From: a bacterium
GTDB lineage: Bacteria; Cyanobacteriota; Vampirovibrionia; Gastranaerophilales; UBA9971
NCBI GenBank assembly: GCA_037147175.1
Contig: JBAWVS010000002.1
Coordinates: 1-64,000, forward strand
Direction: 5' to 3'
Length of the DNA stretch: 64,000 bases
Both the position numbers and the translations under genes were made by a program. Under the pieces are notes generated by a model that saw nothing but the letters and a program-made list of their open reading frames with translations, ran no database searches and was not told where the DNA came from. This document shows, piece after piece, positions 50,818 through 61,920 of the stretch (its first letter is position 1; each line of letters opens with the position of its first letter).

Positions 50818-51945
50818 TTAAGCATTAACACCTTTAAGGAAGTTTTTCAAAATCTTTGTCTGGTCTTCAACTTCCAAAAGAAAGGAGTCATGTCCGTAAG
50901 GTGAATCAATATTGCAGTAAGTGATTTCTTTTTCAAGGCTCATGAGAGTCCTTGCAGTGTTTTTAAGCTCTTCCGGAGGGAAAAGCCAATCCGTAGAAAA
51001 GGTAATAAATAAAAATTTGGACTTGCTGTCCTTAAAGGCATGTGCAAGTGAGCCGTATTTTTGGTGAAGATCAAAATAATCCATAGCTTTTGTTATATAT
51101 AAATAACTATTCGCGTCAAACCTGTCTACAAAGCTTTGTCCCTGATACCGCAGATAACTTTCCACCTGAAAATTAATATCAAAGTTGAAATCAGGCTTTA
51201 GTTTGTCCTGAAGCTTTCTGCCGAATTTTTGGTGCATAGATTCTTCGCTTAAGTAAGTAATATGTCCTATCATTCTGGCAAGAGCAAGACCTGTTGCAGG
51301 AGTTTCAGAATCATAATAATTGCCATTTTTCCAGTTAGGATCAGAAATTATTGCATTTCTGCCGACTTCGTTGAAAGCAATGTTTTGAGCTGATAATCTG
51401 CTTGCAGAAGCTATTGCAACGCAAGATTTAACCATATTAGGATACTGAATAGCCCATTCTAAAGCTTGCATTCCTCCCATAGAGCCGCCCGCAACGTTCA
51501 AAAGTTTTTTTATTCCGAAAAAATCTATAAGTTTTTTTTGAACTTTAACCATATCTTCAACTGTTATTACAGGAAAGCTTGTCCCGTAAGGCTTACCTGT
51601 TTCAGGGTTTATAGAAGATGGACCTGTTGTGCCTTTGCAGCCTCCGAGAAAATTTGAAGAGATTATAAAATATTTGTTTGTATCAAAAGCTTTTTCAGGA
51701 CCTATCATATTATCCCACCAGCCGGGTTTTTTGTCTTCCGATGAATGGTAGCCTGCCGCATGTGCATCTCCTGAAAGTGCATGCAAGACGAGGATAGCGT
51801 TGCTTTTGTCTTCGTTAAGTTCGCCATAAGTTTCATAAGCAACAGTAATCGGACCAAAATCCAGACCGTTTTCAAGATTTATTTTTTCATCAAACGAAAA
51901 ATATTTTGTTTCAACTATTCCAACTGAATTATTCAAACCAATCAT
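50818..51945 (-). CDS. metX: Homoserine O-acetyltransferase
   Basis: MetX transfers acetyl from acetyl-CoA to homoserine in methionine synthesis. The 375 residues from ATG at 51945 show the alpha/beta-hydrolase fold: GPITVAYETYGELNEDKSNAILVLHALSGDAHAAG (in two parts), FFIISSNFLGGCKGTTGPSSINPETGKPYGTSFPVITVEDMV (in parts), the nucleophile elbow GGSMGGMQALEWA, and ending DSPYGHDSFLLE with the catalytic His. The frame is open twelve codons further upstream with TTG, but the ATG is preferred on family length. Divergent from the decarboxylase gene. Confidence 0.94.
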   Translation of the reverse strand: MIGLNNSVGIVETKYFSFDEKINLENGLDFGPITVAYETYGELNEDKSNAILVLHALSGDAHAAGYHSSEDKKPGWWDNMIGPEKAFDTNKYFIISSNFLGGCKGTTGPSSINPETGKPYGTSFPVITVEDMVKVQKKLIDFFGIKKLLNVAGGSMGGMQALEWAIQYPNMVKSCVAIASASRLSAQNIAFNEVGRNAIISDPNWKNGNYYDSETPATGLALARMIGHITYLSEESMHQKFGRKLQDKLKPDFNFDINFQVESYLRYQGQSFVDRFDANSYLYITKAMDYFDLHQKYGSLAHAFKDSKSKFLFITFSTDWLFPPEELKNTARTLMSLEKEITYCNIDSPYGHDSFLLEVEDQTKILKNFLKGVNA

Positions 51946-52056
51946 TTCTTCTTTTTTATTTACCTCAAAACAAATAAACAATTCATGTTAATTAATTTTT
52001 ATGATATTAATTTTTTCATGCTTTATAAAATAAATCAAAAAAAGGATAAATAAATT

Positions 52057-53706
52057 ATGACAATGGAAATAACTATAAGTGAATATCTTATCCAAAGTCT
52101 TCAAAAAGCGGGGATTGGACATATTTTTGGAATACCCGGTGATTATGTCATTAAATTCTTTGGCGAGCTTGAAAAAAGTTCGTTGGAAACCGTTGGAACA
52201 TGTTCAGAGCAGGGTGCAGCTTTTGCAGCAGATGCGTATTCTCGTGTAAACGGGCTTGGTGCGCTATGTGTAACTTATTGTGTCGGAGGACTTAATACTG
52301 TAAACGCCGTAGCAGGAGCTTATGCAGAAAAAGCCCCTTTAATAGTAATAAGCGGAGCTCCCGGAGTTAATGAAAGAAATAATGATTACCTTCTTCACCA
52401 CTCAATAAAAGATTTTAATTCGCAGCTCAATATTTTTAAAGAAGTAACTGTTGCGCAATGCGTGTTAGATGATACTTATAGCGCTCCTTATGAAATAGAC
52501 AGGGTTATAGCTGCATGTATAAAGCATAAAAGACCTGTATATATAGAATTTCCAAGAGATATGATTCATTCAAAATGTCTTATCCCTCCTCCAAAAAAAG
52601 AAATAATTTCTTCAAAAAACAATGAAATTTTTAGCGAAGCGCTTAAAGAAGCGGTAAAAATGATTAAAGCTGCAAAAAAACCGGTTATTTTAGGCGGTGT
52701 CGAAATAAGAAGATATGGTCTTGAAAAAGAATTTCTAAAACTTCTTGAAAATACCGGTTATCCCTACGTAACAAATATTCTCGGAAAATCTGTTGTTGCT
52801 GAATCGCATCCGCAGTTCCTCGGGGTTTATATGGGAAAAATGGCCGAACCTGAAGTAATAAAATATATGGAAGAAAGCGATTGCACAATTATTTTGGGTG
52901 CTTTGATGACTGATACTGATACAGGAACAGCCGAATTAAATATTTCCAAAACAATTTATGCTTCCGCGGATGAGTTTTTTATCAAACACCATTATTTTAA
53001 AGATATAGATCTTGGAGAATTTATACAAAGACTTGCTCAAGAATTTAAGTCTGACAGAGAACAGAAAAAAGATTCATTTCTTCCTGAAATAACAAAAAAC
53101 AACAAACTTGATGAATATATTGCTCAATCTGAAACGCCTATGAAAATAAAAAGATTTTTTGATAGGTTAAATACTTTTATTCCTGAAGGAAGTCCTGTTA
53201 TTTGCGATGTTGGCGATTGTTTATTCGGTTCTGCAACTCTAAAAATCCCAAAAGATTCTGTATATTTAGGTCCTGCTTTTTACACATCAATGGGTTATGC
53301 CATACCTGCAACTTTAGGTGTTTTGATAAAAAACCCTGATTTAAGACCTATAGTAATTGTCGGAGACGGGGCTTTTCAGATGACAGGTCATGAACTTTCG
53401 TGTTTTGCCCGTTATAACTTAAAACCAATAATTTTCGTACTTAATAATAATGGCTATACAACCCAAAGATTCTTAAAAGACGGTAAATACAATGATATTC
53501 AAAATTGGAATTATCATTTATTCCCTCAAATAGTCGGGGCAGGTCTCGGGCTTGAAGTTAACACAGAAGAAGAGTTTGAAGATGCTTTGCAAAAAGCGGA
53601 AAATAATACTGAAAGCTTTACTATAATTAACATTCACTTTGATAAATACGATAAATCCGATACTCTGTTCAGGCTTACCAGTATGCTGGGAAAAAACGTC
53701 GAATAA
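52057..53706 (+). CDS. Thiamine-diphosphate 2-keto-acid decarboxylase (indolepyruvate/pyruvate type)
   Basis: A 549-residue ThDP enzyme. It has the ThDP-activating Glu51 in TCSEQGAAFAADAY, the HH pair (114-115) in YLLHHSIKDF that marks pyruvate/indolepyruvate decarboxylases, and the ThDP/Mg motif GDGAFQMTGHELSCFARYNLKPIIFVLNNNGYT (two segments). The middle domain carries KKPVILGGVEIRRYGL. Activity on pyruvate, indolepyruvate or branched keto acids cannot be told; no alcohol dehydrogenase gene is close. SD AAAGGA precedes the ATG. Encoded alone, upstream of the superoxide reductase-ferritin genes. Confidence 0.88.
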   Translation: MTMEITISEYLIQSLQKAGIGHIFGIPGDYVIKFFGELEKSSLETVGTCSEQGAAFAADAYSRVNGLGALCVTYCVGGLNTVNAVAGAYAEKAPLIVISGAPGVNERNNDYLLHHSIKDFNSQLNIFKEVTVAQCVLDDTYSAPYEIDRVIAACIKHKRPVYIEFPRDMIHSKCLIPPPKKEIISSKNNEIFSEALKEAVKMIKAAKKPVILGGVEIRRYGLEKEFLKLLENTGYPYVTNILGKSVVAESHPQFLGVYMGKMAEPEVIKYMEESDCTIILGALMTDTDTGTAELNISKTIYASADEFFIKHHYFKDIDLGEFIQRLAQEFKSDREQKKDSFLPEITKNNKLDEYIAQSETPMKIKRFFDRLNTFIPEGSPVICDVGDCLFGSATLKIPKDSVYLGPAFYTSMGYAIPATLGVLIKNPDLRPIVIVGDGAFQMTGHELSCFARYNLKPIIFVLNNNGYTTQRFLKDGKYNDIQNWNYHLFPQIVGAGLGLEVNTEEEFEDALQKAENNTESFTIINIHFDKYDKSDTLFRLTSMLGKNVE

Positions 53707-53804
53707 AAATTAAATAAACATTAAATTTGTCGTAGAACGTAAACTATTGAATTATACTTAAAAGTCAATTAAAACAACTTTAATAAAGCAAAGGAAGGTA
53801 TAAA

Positions 53805-54188
53805 ATGACGGCTGAAAGATTTGATGTCTACAAATGCGATCATTGCGGAATAATTATTGAAGTACTTGGCGGAGGAGCAGGGACGCTTGTTTGCTGTAAT
53901 ACTCCTATGAGGCTTTTAAAAGAAAACGCAACCGATGCGGCTATCGAAAAACATGTTCCTATTATAGAAGTTATCCCCAATGGTGTTAAAGTGTCGGTTG
54001 GCAACGTAGCCCATCCTATGTTAGAAGAACATTATGTAGAATGGATTGAAATAATTGCCGACGGTAAAATCTATCGACAGTATTTAAAACCACACGAAAA
54101 ACCTGAAGCCGTATTTAACATACAGGCTGAAAATATTGTTATAAGAGAGTATTGCAACTTGCATGGTTTATGGAAGTTAGAAAAATAG
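53805..54188 (+). CDS. dfx: Desulfoferrodoxin, superoxide reductase
   Basis: Reduces superoxide to hydrogen peroxide without releasing oxygen, typical of anaerobes. The 127 residues comprise an N-terminal desulforedoxin domain with Cys11, Cys14, Cys30 and Cys31 (YKCDHCG, LVCCNTPM) for an Fe(Cys)4 centre and the SOR domain with the catalytic iron ligands EKHVPII (His50, with Glu48), GNVAHPMLEEHYVEW (two His) and EYCNLHGLW (Cys117, His120). Both centres are intact, so a 2Fe-SOR. The SD AAGGAAG precedes the ATG. The ferritin gene follows within ten bases. Confidence 0.95.
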   Translation: MTAERFDVYKCDHCGIIIEVLGGGAGTLVCCNTPMRLLKENATDAAIEKHVPIIEVIPNGVKVSVGNVAHPMLEEHYVEWIEIIADGKIYRQYLKPHEKPEAVFNIQAENIVIREYCNLHGLWKLEK

Positions 54189-54198
54189 GAGAAAAACA

Positions 54199-54708
54199 AT
54201 GCTTATATCAAGAATAGAAAAAGAATTAAACAAACAACTAAATAAAGAATTTTTCTCGGCGTATCTTTATATGTCAATGTCTGCTTATTTTCAGTCGGTT
54301 GATTTGTTGGGTTTTGCAAACTGGATGAATATTCAGGCAAAAGAAGAAATGCTTCATGCCGAAAAATTTTATAATTTTATTCAAGAAAGAAACGGAAAAG
54401 TTGTTCTTGAGCAGATTGAAAAACCTCAGACAGATTGGGCTTCCCCTCTTGCTGCTTTTGAAAATTCTCTGGAACATGAACTTTTTATTACAGCTTCAAT
54501 TAATGAGCTCGTAGATGCGGCTCTTGAAGAAAAAGACCACGCCACAAACATCTTTTTACAATGGTTTGTAACAGAACAAATCGAGGAAGAGTCCAACTCA
54601 ACTGAAATTATAAGAAAACTCAAACTCATGAAAGATGCGCCGGGTGGAATGTATATGCTTGATAAAGAACTTGCAGCAAGAACTCTTGTTTTACCGCCGA
54701 CCGCGTAA
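54199..54708 (+). CDS. ftn: Ferritin
   Basis: A 169-residue bacterial ferritin (non-heme) that oxidises and stores iron. Ferroxidase ligands are visible: Glu17 within KEFFSAYLYMSM, AKEEMLHAEKFYNFI (two Glu and His), and LQWFVTEQIEEESNS. Located ten bases after the superoxide reductase gene with AGGAG upstream, so the two form an operon that limits oxidative and iron stress: iron released or peroxide produced is handled together. Confidence 0.94.
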   Translation: MLISRIEKELNKQLNKEFFSAYLYMSMSAYFQSVDLLGFANWMNIQAKEEMLHAEKFYNFIQERNGKVVLEQIEKPQTDWASPLAAFENSLEHELFITASINELVDAALEEKDHATNIFLQWFVTEQIEEESNSTEIIRKLKLMKDAPGGMYMLDKELAARTLVLPPTA

Positions 54709-54716
54709 TAAATAGT

Positions 54717-56273
54717 TTATTCCCACTCAATAGTGCCGGGGGGTTTTGATGTAATATCATAAACTACGCGGTTTATACCTTTTACTTCATTAATAATTCT
54801 GTTAGAAATTATTGAAAGAACTTCGTAAGGGACTTTTGACCAGTCTGCCGTCATCCCGTCTATGCTGTCAACAAATCTTACAGCGGCTGTGTTTTCGTAA
54901 GTTCTTTCGTCTCCCATGACTCCAACTGACTTTACAGGCAAAAGAACTACAAAAGCTTGCCAGATTTTGTTGTAAATGCCTGCTTTTTTTATTTCTTCAA
55001 GTGCGATAGCATCCGCTTTTCTTAAAATATTGAGTTTTTCTTTTGTAACATCTCCGAGAACTCTTATGCCTAAGCCCGGTCCGGGAAAAGGATGCCTGTA
55101 AACTATTTCATCGGGCATATCAAGCTCTTTGCCGACAAGTCTTACTTCGTCTTTAAAAAGCTCTCTAAAAGGTTCGACAAGTGAAAGTTTCATTTTCTCG
55201 GGGAGTCCGCCAACATTATGGTGGCTTTTTATCGTTGCAGAAGGTCCTTTAAAAGAGACACTTTCTATTACATCAGGATAAAGAGTGCCTTGTGCAAGAA
55301 ATTCGGCGTCTTTTATCTTTTTTGCTTCTTCTTCAAAGACTTCTATAAACTCATAGCCGATAATTTTTCTTTTTTTCTCAGGCTCTGAAACTCCTTTGAG
55401 TTTGTTTAGAAATCTTTCTTCAGCGTCTACATATATTAAATCTATTTGAAAGTTGTTTCTAAAGACTTTCTGTACTTTTTCAGCTTCATTTTCTCTTAAA
55501 AGCCCGTTATTTACAAAAATACATTTAAGCTGGCTTCCTATAGCTTTGTGTAAAAGAACAGCAGCTACCGAAGAATCTACGCCTCCGCTTAATCCGCAAA
55601 TTACTGTTTTGTTACCAACTTTTTGTCTTATTTCTTGAATCTGTGTTTCTATAAAGCTTTTCATATTCCAGTTAGAAGAACATTTACAGATAGAAAACAG
55701 AAAGTTGCCAAGAATTTTTTCGCCTTGATTTGTGTGGACAACTTCAGGATGGAACTGTACACCCCAAAAATTAAGCTCCGGATTCATTACCGCTGCATAA
55801 GGACAGTTTTCTGTGGAGGCAATTGTAATAAAGCCTTCGGGAATTTCTGTAACTTTATCGCCGTGACTCATCCAAACATCAAGATTTTCAGAGGAATTAA
55901 ATCCGTTAAAAAGCCCTGCATTTTTATTTATATTAATACTGGCTCTTCCGTATTCTCTTTCGTTGGAACATTCGACTTTTCCACCCAGCACATGAGACAT
56001 AAGCTGCATTCCGTAACAAATTCCGAGAGCAGGAATTCCTAAATCAAATAACTCCTGTGAAACCATAGGAGAGTCTTTGTCATAAACACTTGAAGGACCG
56101 CCGGAAAGAATTATTCCTTTAGGGTTAAACTTTTTAATTTGCTCCATATCATAATTAAAAGGGTGAATTTCGCAATATACGCTGTGTTCTCTGATTCTTC
56201 TTGCGATTAGCTGCGTGTACTGCGAGCCGAAATCCAGTATTAAAATTTTATCTAAAGCTGTTGCAACAGTCAT
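54717..56273 (-). CDS. guaA: GMP synthase (glutamine-hydrolysing)
   Basis: Converts XMP to GMP using Gln and ATP. The 518 residues contain the N-terminal class I glutaminase domain with the nucleophile in [25 protein letters not shown] with the catalytic His and Glu, the ATP-pyrophosphatase loop [13 protein letters not shown], and the C-terminal dimerisation domain ending [14 protein letters not shown]. Encoded after guaB with 49 bases between, so the guaB-guaA pair is probably one operon. The start is preceded by TAAAGGAG. Confidence 0.97.
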   Translation of the reverse strand: MTVATALDKILILDFGSQYTQLIARRIREHSVYCEIHPFNYDMEQIKKFNPKGIILSGGPSSVYDKDSPMVSQELFDLGIPALGICYGMQLMSHVLGGKVECSNEREYGRASININKNAGLFNGFNSSENLDVWMSHGDKVTEIPEGFITIASTENCPYAAVMNPELNFWGVQFHPEVVHTNQGEKILGNFLFSICKCSSNWNMKSFIETQIQEIRQKVGNKTVICGLSGGVDSSVAAVLLHKAIGSQLKCIFVNNGLLRENEAEKVQKVFRNNFQIDLIYVDAEERFLNKLKGVSEPEKKRKIIGYEFIEVFEEEAKKIKDAEFLAQGTLYPDVIESVSFKGPSATIKSHHNVGGLPEKMKLSLVEPFRELFKDEVRLVGKELDMPDEIVYRHPFPGPGLGIRVLGDVTKEKLNILRKADAIALEEIKKAGIYNKIWQAFVVLLPVKSVGVMGDERTYENTAAVRFVDSIDGMTADWSKVPYEVLSIISNRIINEVKGINRVVYDITSKPPGTIEWE

Positions 56274-56322
56274 ATATTTATTTACTCCTTTAAGTATGTT
56301 TATTCACAAATGAAATAGAGTA

Positions 56323-58169
<1,847 letters not shown>

Positions 58170-58455
58170 TGATTTAAGCTTTTATTTGTTTGGAAAAACC
58201 GTAAAAAAATATTGCTATTCTGACCGCTATAAAATTTATTTTATCAGGAATATTAAATAATTAGTAATCTAAAAAAATAGAAATATAAAATCTGCTTGCG
58301 GAAAAATGTCCTAAATCTCTTTGATTACGCAATTATTCTTGAAAAATATTAAAAATTTGTTGATAAAATTCGATCAAATAATTTTTATTAAAAAAATAGT
58401 CTGTTGTCCTCTAATAATGCTAAAATAAAACAGGAAAGACTTATTGAGGATTTAG

Positions 58456-60147
58456 ATTATTAAAGTTTTTGGCAAATTAACCGGTTTAAAAAAGCAGCAA
58501 ATTGCTCGTCTTGAAAGATTATACAGAAAAAAAGTTCCTGTTAATCAGATAATTTCTTTTGAGCTGGCGGAATTGGTTGCAGAAATCAGCCATGAAATAA
58601 ATAAAGAAATTGCGCTTTTAATCAACAGGCGCGGGCAAATTGTTAATATCAACGTTGGTGATCATAACAGCGTAGATATCGAAAAATTCAAAAACACAAG
58701 AGAAAGCCAGGCAAGGCTTTGCGGGTTAAGGTGCGTCCATACTCATCCGGGAGGGATTCAATTTCTAAGTAAGGCCGATTTAACTTCGCTTTCGTTATAT
58801 AGATTTGATGCAGTTGCCTGTATAGGAGTAGATTCTACAGGATTATACAGCAAAAGCAGGGGTGATACGGTAAAATTTGCTGATTCAATGCAGATAGCTT
58901 TTCTTACCTCAAAGCAGGAATCGTGGCGGGTACTTGAATCAACCACCGTCAGAAAGGCTTGTGAAGAAAATTTTATAGAACTTCTGGAAGAAATCGAAAG
59001 AGAATTTGCATCGAATAAAGATGTAATAATTTTGGACAACAAAGAAAAAGCCATACTTGTCAGTTTGCAAACAGATAATTTTGGAGAAAATTCAGCGAAG
59101 GAATCAGTTTCAGAACTTGAACAGCTTACAGATACAGCAGGAGCGGAAGTTATAGGCTTATTATCTCAAAAAAGGCATTCTCCTGATTCTTCTACTTATT
59201 TAGGAAGCGGTAAAGCACAAGATCTGGCGCTTATGGTTCAAGTAAAAGGTGCAAATATTGTAATAGTGGATGCAGAACTTTCTGCCCGCCAGCAAAAAAA
59301 TCTTGAGGCTGTTTCCGGGGTAAAAACAATAGACAGAACAGAATTAATTCTTGATATTTTTGCTCAGAGGGCAAAAACAAAGGAAGGAAAGCTTCAGGTT
59401 GAGCTTGCACAGCTTAAATATCTTTATCCGCGTCTTGTGGGATCAGGCTTGTCTCTTAGCCGTCAGGGCGGAGGAGGAACTGGCGGCGGAATAGCCACAA
59501 GAGGTCCCGGTGAAACAAAGCTTGAAATTGACAGGCGAAGAATCAAAGATAGAATTAACGCGCTGGAAAGCGAAGTTGACGAAATAAAAAGCCATAGGGC
59601 TCAACAGAGAAAACTTAGAGCATCAAACAACATCCCTGTTGTTGCAATTGTAGGATATACTAACACAGGAAAATCTACGCTCCTGAATGCACTGTCAAAT
59701 TCTGATGTGCTTGCGGAAAACAAACTTTTTGCAACATTAGACCCTACAACAAGAAAAATAAAACTTCCTGAAATGTCTGATATTTTGTTGACAGACACAG
59801 TCGGATTTATTCAAAGGCTTCCTACTGCTCTGGTTAAAGCTTTTAGGGCAACTCTTGAAGAAGTTACTCAGGCTGATGTTATTTTGCATGTAATTGACCC
59901 GATACATCCTAATTGTGATGAGCATATTGGTACTGTTTATGATATTTTGAAGCAGCTTGATTCTGATAAAAAGCCTATCATTACTGTTATAAACAAGATT
60001 GATGCTGTTGAAGATGAATATTTGCTTGAAAAATTTATGCATGAACTTCCAAATCCGGTTAAAATTTCTGCTCTTCAAAGGAAAAGATTTGGGGATTTGC
60101 TGGTTAAAATTGAAGAAGTCATAAAAACCAGAGAACCAGTAGCTTAA
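58456..60147 (+). CDS. hflX: GTPase HflX, with an apparent AUU start codon
   Basis: A ribosome-binding GTPase that splits stalled 70S ribosomes. Homology starts well before the first conventional start: in frame from 58456 the sequence reads IKVFGKLTGLKKQQIARLER and on through RLYRKKVPVNQIISFELAELVAE, which is the HflX N-terminus. The only conventional in-frame start, TTG at 58573, would cut this away. An ATT codon at 58456 follows GAGGA with five bases spacing, so AUU initiation (as for infC) is likely. The G domain shows GYTNTGKSTLL, DTVGFIQRLP and NKID; LGSGKAQDL and GGTGGGIATRGPGETKLE mark the N-terminal and linker regions. The product is 563 residues. Confidence 0.9.
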   Translation: MIKVFGKLTGLKKQQIARLERLYRKKVPVNQIISFELAELVAEISHEINKEIALLINRRGQIVNINVGDHNSVDIEKFKNTRESQARLCGLRCVHTHPGGIQFLSKADLTSLSLYRFDAVACIGVDSTGLYSKSRGDTVKFADSMQIAFLTSKQESWRVLESTTVRKACEENFIELLEEIEREFASNKDVIILDNKEKAILVSLQTDNFGENSAKESVSELEQLTDTAGAEVIGLLSQKRHSPDSSTYLGSGKAQDLALMVQVKGANIVIVDAELSARQQKNLEAVSGVKTIDRTELILDIFAQRAKTKEGKLQVELAQLKYLYPRLVGSGLSLSRQGGGGTGGGIATRGPGETKLEIDRRRIKDRINALESEVDEIKSHRAQQRKLRASNNIPVVAIVGYTNTGKSTLLNALSNSDVLAENKLFATLDPTTRKIKLPEMSDILLTDTVGFIQRLPTALVKAFRATLEEVTQADVILHVIDPIHPNCDEHIGTVYDILKQLDSDKKPIITVINKIDAVEDEYLLEKFMHELPNPVKISALQRKRFGDLLVKIEEVIKTREPVA

Positions 60148-60223
60148 TAAATCTTTATTTTTCTTATTTTCTTGTTTATTATTAATTGAAATAAAGCATA
60201 AATGATTTTTTTAGGAGTTGGTA

Positions 60224-61090
60224 ATGCGTATAATTTTTACAAGATTTTTAATTTTAATGTGTTTTTTATTATCTTTTTCCGCATCGGTTTTTGCAGAGCA
60301 GTTAAAGTTTGTGCAGGTAACGGATGTCCATTTGTCTTTAAACGGTTCGAATTATCAAGGCAGAGACCTTGAACATTCATTAAAAATTTTGCAAACCGCC
60401 ATTGAGTCTATAAATAAACTTCAGGATATTAATTTCGTTGTATTTTCCGGGGACAATATAGATATTTCAAATGAAGATGATTTAGTAAAGTTTTTAGAAA
60501 CGGTAAAAACCTTGAATAAACCTTACTATATTAGTGTTGGTGATCATGACATATTCAAATCAGGCGGTTTAACAAAAAGTGGATATATTGAAACAGTAAA
60601 AAAATATAATAAAAACCAGAAAAGTAATGATACCTACTATTATTTTTCCCCGAATAAAGACTTTGTAGTTATAGTTATGGATGGAGTTTTAAGCGGAACG
60701 ATCACAAGTTCTCATGGCGGCTATTCGGAAGAAGCTATGGCATGGCTGGATGAAGTACTGACAAAAAATAACAACAAAAAGGCCATAATTGTACAGCACT
60801 TTCCTTTAATCGAGCCTTATGAAAGCAAAACCCACAGAGTCAGAAATCCTGAAGAATATTTTAATTTGTTATCTAATCATAAAAACGTAATTGCGTTAAT
60901 TTCCGGTCATTATCATGGTGGCGATAAAGTTACTTTACAGGATGAAATTTATCATATAAGTTCGCCTGCACTGGTAAATTCTCCGGATAACAAATACAGA
61001 ATTATTGAAATAAATTATGATCATGATTCTTTATTTCAGGAAACCCCTAAATTCGACTTGAAAACCGATATCATTCTTCTCAAGCCATAA
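60224..61090 (+). CDS. Secreted metallophosphoesterase
   Basis: A calcineurin-like phosphoesterase of 288 residues with a signal peptide (MRIIFTRFLILMCFLLSFSASVFA, 24 residues) and thus exported. Metal motifs: VQVTDVHLSLNG, VFSGDNIDIS, YISVGDHDIF, QHFPLIEP and ISGHYHGGDK, all of the usual GD/GDxH/GHxH pattern. The substrate (nucleotide, phospholipid or phosphoester) is unknown. The start at 60224 with AGGAG fits better than the TTG six bases earlier. Confidence 0.85.
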   Translation: MRIIFTRFLILMCFLLSFSASVFAEQLKFVQVTDVHLSLNGSNYQGRDLEHSLKILQTAIESINKLQDINFVVFSGDNIDISNEDDLVKFLETVKTLNKPYYISVGDHDIFKSGGLTKSGYIETVKKYNKNQKSNDTYYYFSPNKDFVVIVMDGVLSGTITSSHGGYSEEAMAWLDEVLTKNNNKKAIIVQHFPLIEPYESKTHRVRNPEEYFNLLSNHKNVIALISGHYHGGDKVTLQDEIYHISSPALVNSPDNKYRIIEINYDHDSLFQETPKFDLKTDIILLKP

Positions 61091-61094
61091 AAAC

Positions 61095-61244
61095 CTAATC
61101 AAATAAATTAAAACTTATTTTAGAGTGCGGATTTCTTTCGAAAGATACAAAATTTTTTACATTTATTTGAAAAATAATTGCCAGATAAGTGTAAACTACA
61201 ATAATTGCTATTAAATAAAATTCTTTTTTAGTCAATTTCACCAC
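61095..61244 (-). CDS. Possible small single-span membrane protein
   Basis: An about 49-residue frame from GTG at 61244, preceded by GAGGAAG, reading VKLTKKEFYLIAIIVVYTYL, then AIIFQINVKNFVSFERNP. It has a single hydrophobic helix. The gap (61091-61464) has no other gene; evidence is only frame, ribosome-site and helix, so this is tentative. The frame continues to 61337. Confidence 0.3.
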   Translation of the reverse strand: MVKLTKKEFYLIAIIVVYTYLAIIFQINVKNFVSFERNPHSKISFNLFD

Positions 61245-61448
61245 CCGCCACTTCCTCTGTTTTTTGGGTTTTAAAAGAAAACAGCAAAGCTCTGCTCCAA
61301 CCTTTATAGAGGAACAGAACTTTCTCTCATCCCTCACAATTTTACTTTTCTGTATGTAGGAAAGTTATGCTGTTTCGCGCCTTAACGTATATTATATTGG
61401 ACATTGTTTAAATTCATTACCTTGAAAGATAATAAATCAGTCTTGTAC

Positions 61449-61457
61449 TGGTATAAT
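61449..61457 (+). promoter_or_regulatory. Extended -10 promoter at the tadA start
   Basis: TGGTATAAT, a perfect extended -10, ends seven bases before the tadA ATG. The expected transcription start thus falls at or within a base or two of the start codon, so the message would be leaderless; no Shine-Dalgarno precedes the ATG. Confidence 0.55.
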
Positions 61458-61464
61458 AATTTTT

Positions 61465-61917
61465 ATGAATGATTATGATATAAAATTTATGAAAACTGCG
61501 CTGCGAGAAGCCAAGAACTCTGACAAAGATGTTCCTGTCGGGGCTGTACTTGTTTTTAATGATGAAATTATTGCAAAAGCACATAACTGTAAGGAATTTC
61601 AAAACGATGCCACTTTGCATGCAGAAATTATTGTCATAAAAGAAGCCTCTAAAAAAATCAAAAACTGGAGGCTGAATAATACTATTCTTTATGTTACTCT
61701 TGAACCATGCCCGATGTGTGCGGCTGCAATTTTATACAGCAGGATTCCAAAAATTGTTTTTGGTGCGTACGATTCATTATATGGTGCTTTCGGGTCTACT
61801 ATAAATATGTGCGATTTGATTAAATTTAATCCCGAGATAAGCGGTGGAATTCTTGAGGAAGATTGTTCAAATCTTCTTAAGGATTTTTTCAAGAATCAGA
61901 GAAACTCAAAAGGCTAA
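61465..61917 (+). CDS. tadA: tRNA adenosine(34) deaminase
   Basis: Deaminates A34 to inosine in tRNA-Arg(ACG), whose gene lies at 37510-37583. The 150 residues carry the zinc-deaminase motif: catalytic TLHAEIIVI (HAE near residue 52) and TLEPCPMCAAAI with the second and third ligands near residues 82 and 85. The family end RKNxRNxKG type is RNSKG here. The mRNA may be leaderless. It ends four bases before the potassium channel gene, a probable operon. Confidence 0.92.
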   Translation: MNDYDIKFMKTALREAKNSDKDVPVGAVLVFNDEIIAKAHNCKEFQNDATLHAEIIVIKEASKKIKNWRLNNTILYVTLEPCPMCAAAILYSRIPKIVFGAYDSLYGAFGSTINMCDLIKFNPEISGGILEEDCSNLLKDFFKNQRNSKG

Positions 61918-61920
61918 AAA

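Noticed and set aside
51946-52056. A SAM riboswitch or T-box upstream of metX
   Set aside because: The divergent gap of about 110 bases is too short and no such core was seen.
58573-58575. TTG start of hflX
   Set aside because: It would remove 39 residues that match HflX N-termini, and it lacks a ribosome site; the upstream ATT with GAGGA is preferred.
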